A stretch of DNA of 64,000 bases, from the NCBI RefSeq assembly GCF_001874645.1, contig NZ_CP017886.1:1798001-1862000 (forward strand). Direction: 5' to 3'. This DNA is from Pseudomonas frederiksbergensis. Its GTDB lineage: Bacteria > Pseudomonadota > Gammaproteobacteria > Pseudomonadales > Pseudomonadaceae. The first letter of the stretch is position 1; every line of letters starts with the position of its first letter. Position numbers and translations under genes: made by a program. Below the pieces are notes generated by a model. It was not told the DNA's origin. It ran no database searches and saw nothing but the letters and a program-made list of their open reading frames with translations. Shown one piece after another: positions 63,027 to 64,000 of this stretch.

Positions 63027-64000
63027 TTAGATCGCGCCGCGTTTACGCAGCAGATCCAGCACTTGCTTGACGCTTTCTTCCAGCGACAACGTCTGCGTGT
63101 CAACCACAAGGTCAGCGTCCAGCGGCACATCGTACGGGAAGGAATCACCCGGGATGTTATCGCCACCCGCGGCGTACAAGCCTTGCGGATCACGCGCGGC
63201 GCAGACCATCGGCGACGCCTGCACGTAAACGGTCAGCAAACGCTCGCCGCCGATCAGCGCCTTGGCCTGTTCACGGCCTTCCGCGTCCGGTGCGACGAAC
63301 GCAGCCAGGGTCAACAAACCGGCTTCGTTGAACTGACGTGCGACGTGAGCCGCACGACGCCAGTTCTCGGTACGCCCGGCGCGATCCTGCGGCAGACCTT
63401 TGTTCAGGTCGTGACGCAGGTTCTGGCCATCCAGTACAAACACCGCACGGCCCATGTCGAACAGTTTGCGTTCAACCGCATAGGCCAGGGTACTTTTGCC
63501 CGCACCCGAGAGGCCGCTGAACAGCACGGTGGCCGGTTGCTGGCCGAAGCGCTGGGCACGCTCCTCGGTGGCTACATGGGCCAACTTGCCGTGGTGCGTA
63601 GCGCTGCCGTGAGCCAAAGGCTGAGCGACGATCATGCCGGCGCCGACCGTGCCGTTGGTCAAGCGATCGATGATGATGAACGAACCGGTGGTGCGGTTGC
63701 TCTCATAACCGTCGAGGGCAATCGGCGCGTCGAGGCTGATCTTGACCTTACCGATCTCGTTCAGTTGCAAGGCACTGGCCGGGCCTTCTTCCAGGGTGTT
63801 CACGTCGACCTTGTTGACGATGCTGGCGATGGAGCCCGGCACGTAACTGGTGGCGCGTTTGATGTCGTATTTCTTGCCCGGCAGCATCGGCTCTTCAGCC
63901 ATCCATACCAGCATCGCTTCGAAGCTGTCGGTGACCGGCGGCACGTTGTCGGCATGCACCAGCAAGTCGCCACGGGAGATGTCGATTTCGTCTTCCATGG
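63027..64000 (-). CDS. cysNC: Bifunctional sulfate adenylyltransferase subunit 1 / APS kinase, C-terminal part
   Basis: Only the last 324 or so residues are present; the gene continues beyond the window. The first 125 are the end of CysN (EF-Tu-like beta-barrels; [39 protein letters not shown]). From about 150 comes the fused APS kinase: Walker [57 protein letters not shown]. Activates sulfate to PAPS with CysD. Fusion of cysN and cysC is normal in Pseudomonas. Confidence 0.94.
   Translation of the reverse strand, partial: MEDEIDISRGDLLVHADNVPPVTDSFEAMLVWMAEEPMLPGKKYDIKRATSYVPGSIASIVNKVDVNTLEEGPASALQLNEIGKVKISLDAPIALDGYESNRTTGSFIIIDRLTNGTVGAGMIVAQPLAHGSATHHGKLAHVATEERAQRFGQQPATVLFSGLSGAGKSTLAYAVERKLFDMGRAVFVLDGQNLRHDLNKGLPQDRAGRTENWRRAAHVARQFNEAGLLTLAAFVAPDAEGREQAKALIGGERLLTVYVQASPMVCAARDPQGLYAAGGDNIPGDSFPYDVPLDADLVVDTQTLSLEESVKQVLDLLRKRGAI

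Overview
The window is about 60% GC, gene-dense bacterial chromosome. It fits a member of the Pseudomonas fluorescens complex. Evidence: the proteins match well-known Pseudomonas families (aapJQMP, dauBAR, rhlB, moaCDE, FolM/FolE/FolX, DUF1120 pilins, DUF6124, fused CysNC). Gene order resembles P. aeruginosa in two blocks as I remember it (rhlB-dauB-dauA-dauR-binding protein, and cysZ to pta). Fourteen copies of the fluorescens-type REP doublet (core GTAGGAGCTGCCGCAGGC, end GATCTTTT) lie between genes. I see no rRNA, tRNA, CRISPR array or prophage.

Layout. 1-4547: 3' end of a chaperone-usher fimbrial cluster: usher C-terminus, a two-domain DUF1120 protein, then four DUF1120 pilin-like subunits, one of them frameshifted. 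A hairpin precedes each of the last four. 4563-6580: CynX/NimT-type MFS transporter with a FadR-type regulator. 6647-7526: MqsR/MqsA toxin-antitoxin module with a long operator-like palindrome. 7543-11705: aapJQMP general amino-acid ABC transporter. 12171-18590: carboxylesterase, RNA helicase RhlB, and the D-arginine catabolism genes dauB, dauA and dauR facing a basic-amino-acid binding protein. The dauB and binding-protein promoters share a 14-bp motif. 18611-19776: moaC-moaD-moaE. 19972-21318: IS110-family element (IS1111-like) with 12-bp inverted repeats and a structured non-coding end. 21366-25235: PhoH-PIN ATPase, polysaccharide deacetylase, YaaA.

25576-26696: two adjacent, AT-richer, homologous orphan genes, the least familiar content in the window. 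26856-29334: small membrane protein, SDR enzyme, NTF2-like protein and DUF6124 protein. 29619-35628: aromatic-acid-type efflux operon (outer-membrane factor, FUSC, DUF1656, HlyD) with a divergent LysR regulator. 35776-39444: hydroxyacid dehydrogenase, DUF2165 protein, a frameshifted EamA transporter and an AraC regulator. 39550-46663: ECF sigma, FecR, metallophosphatase, TonB receptor and YncE-like propeller, behind a Fur-box-like site. 46794-51180: alpha/beta hydrolase with a coupled 58-aa protein, MioC-type flavodoxin, a 32-aa coiled-coil protein, a PilZ-like protein, a LitR/CarH-like MerR regulator and a monooxygenase-like membrane protein. 51321-53004: folM-folE-folX (tetrahydromonapterin synthesis), then DUF1244 and HopJ. 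53838-64000: trxB, cysZ, GT4 glycosyltransferase, old yellow enzyme, glutathione peroxidase, slyD, DUF3565, pta, acyltransferase and the 3' part of cysNC.

Most of this is core or shell Pseudomonas metabolism. The points most worth a second look are the candidate DauR operator shared by two promoters, the IS1111-type element with its possible bridge RNA, the orphan paralogue pair, the hairpins between the DUF1120 subunits, the recurrent-looking leader of the DUF6124 gene, and two homopolymer frameshifts that are either phase-variable, recent mutations or sequencing errors.
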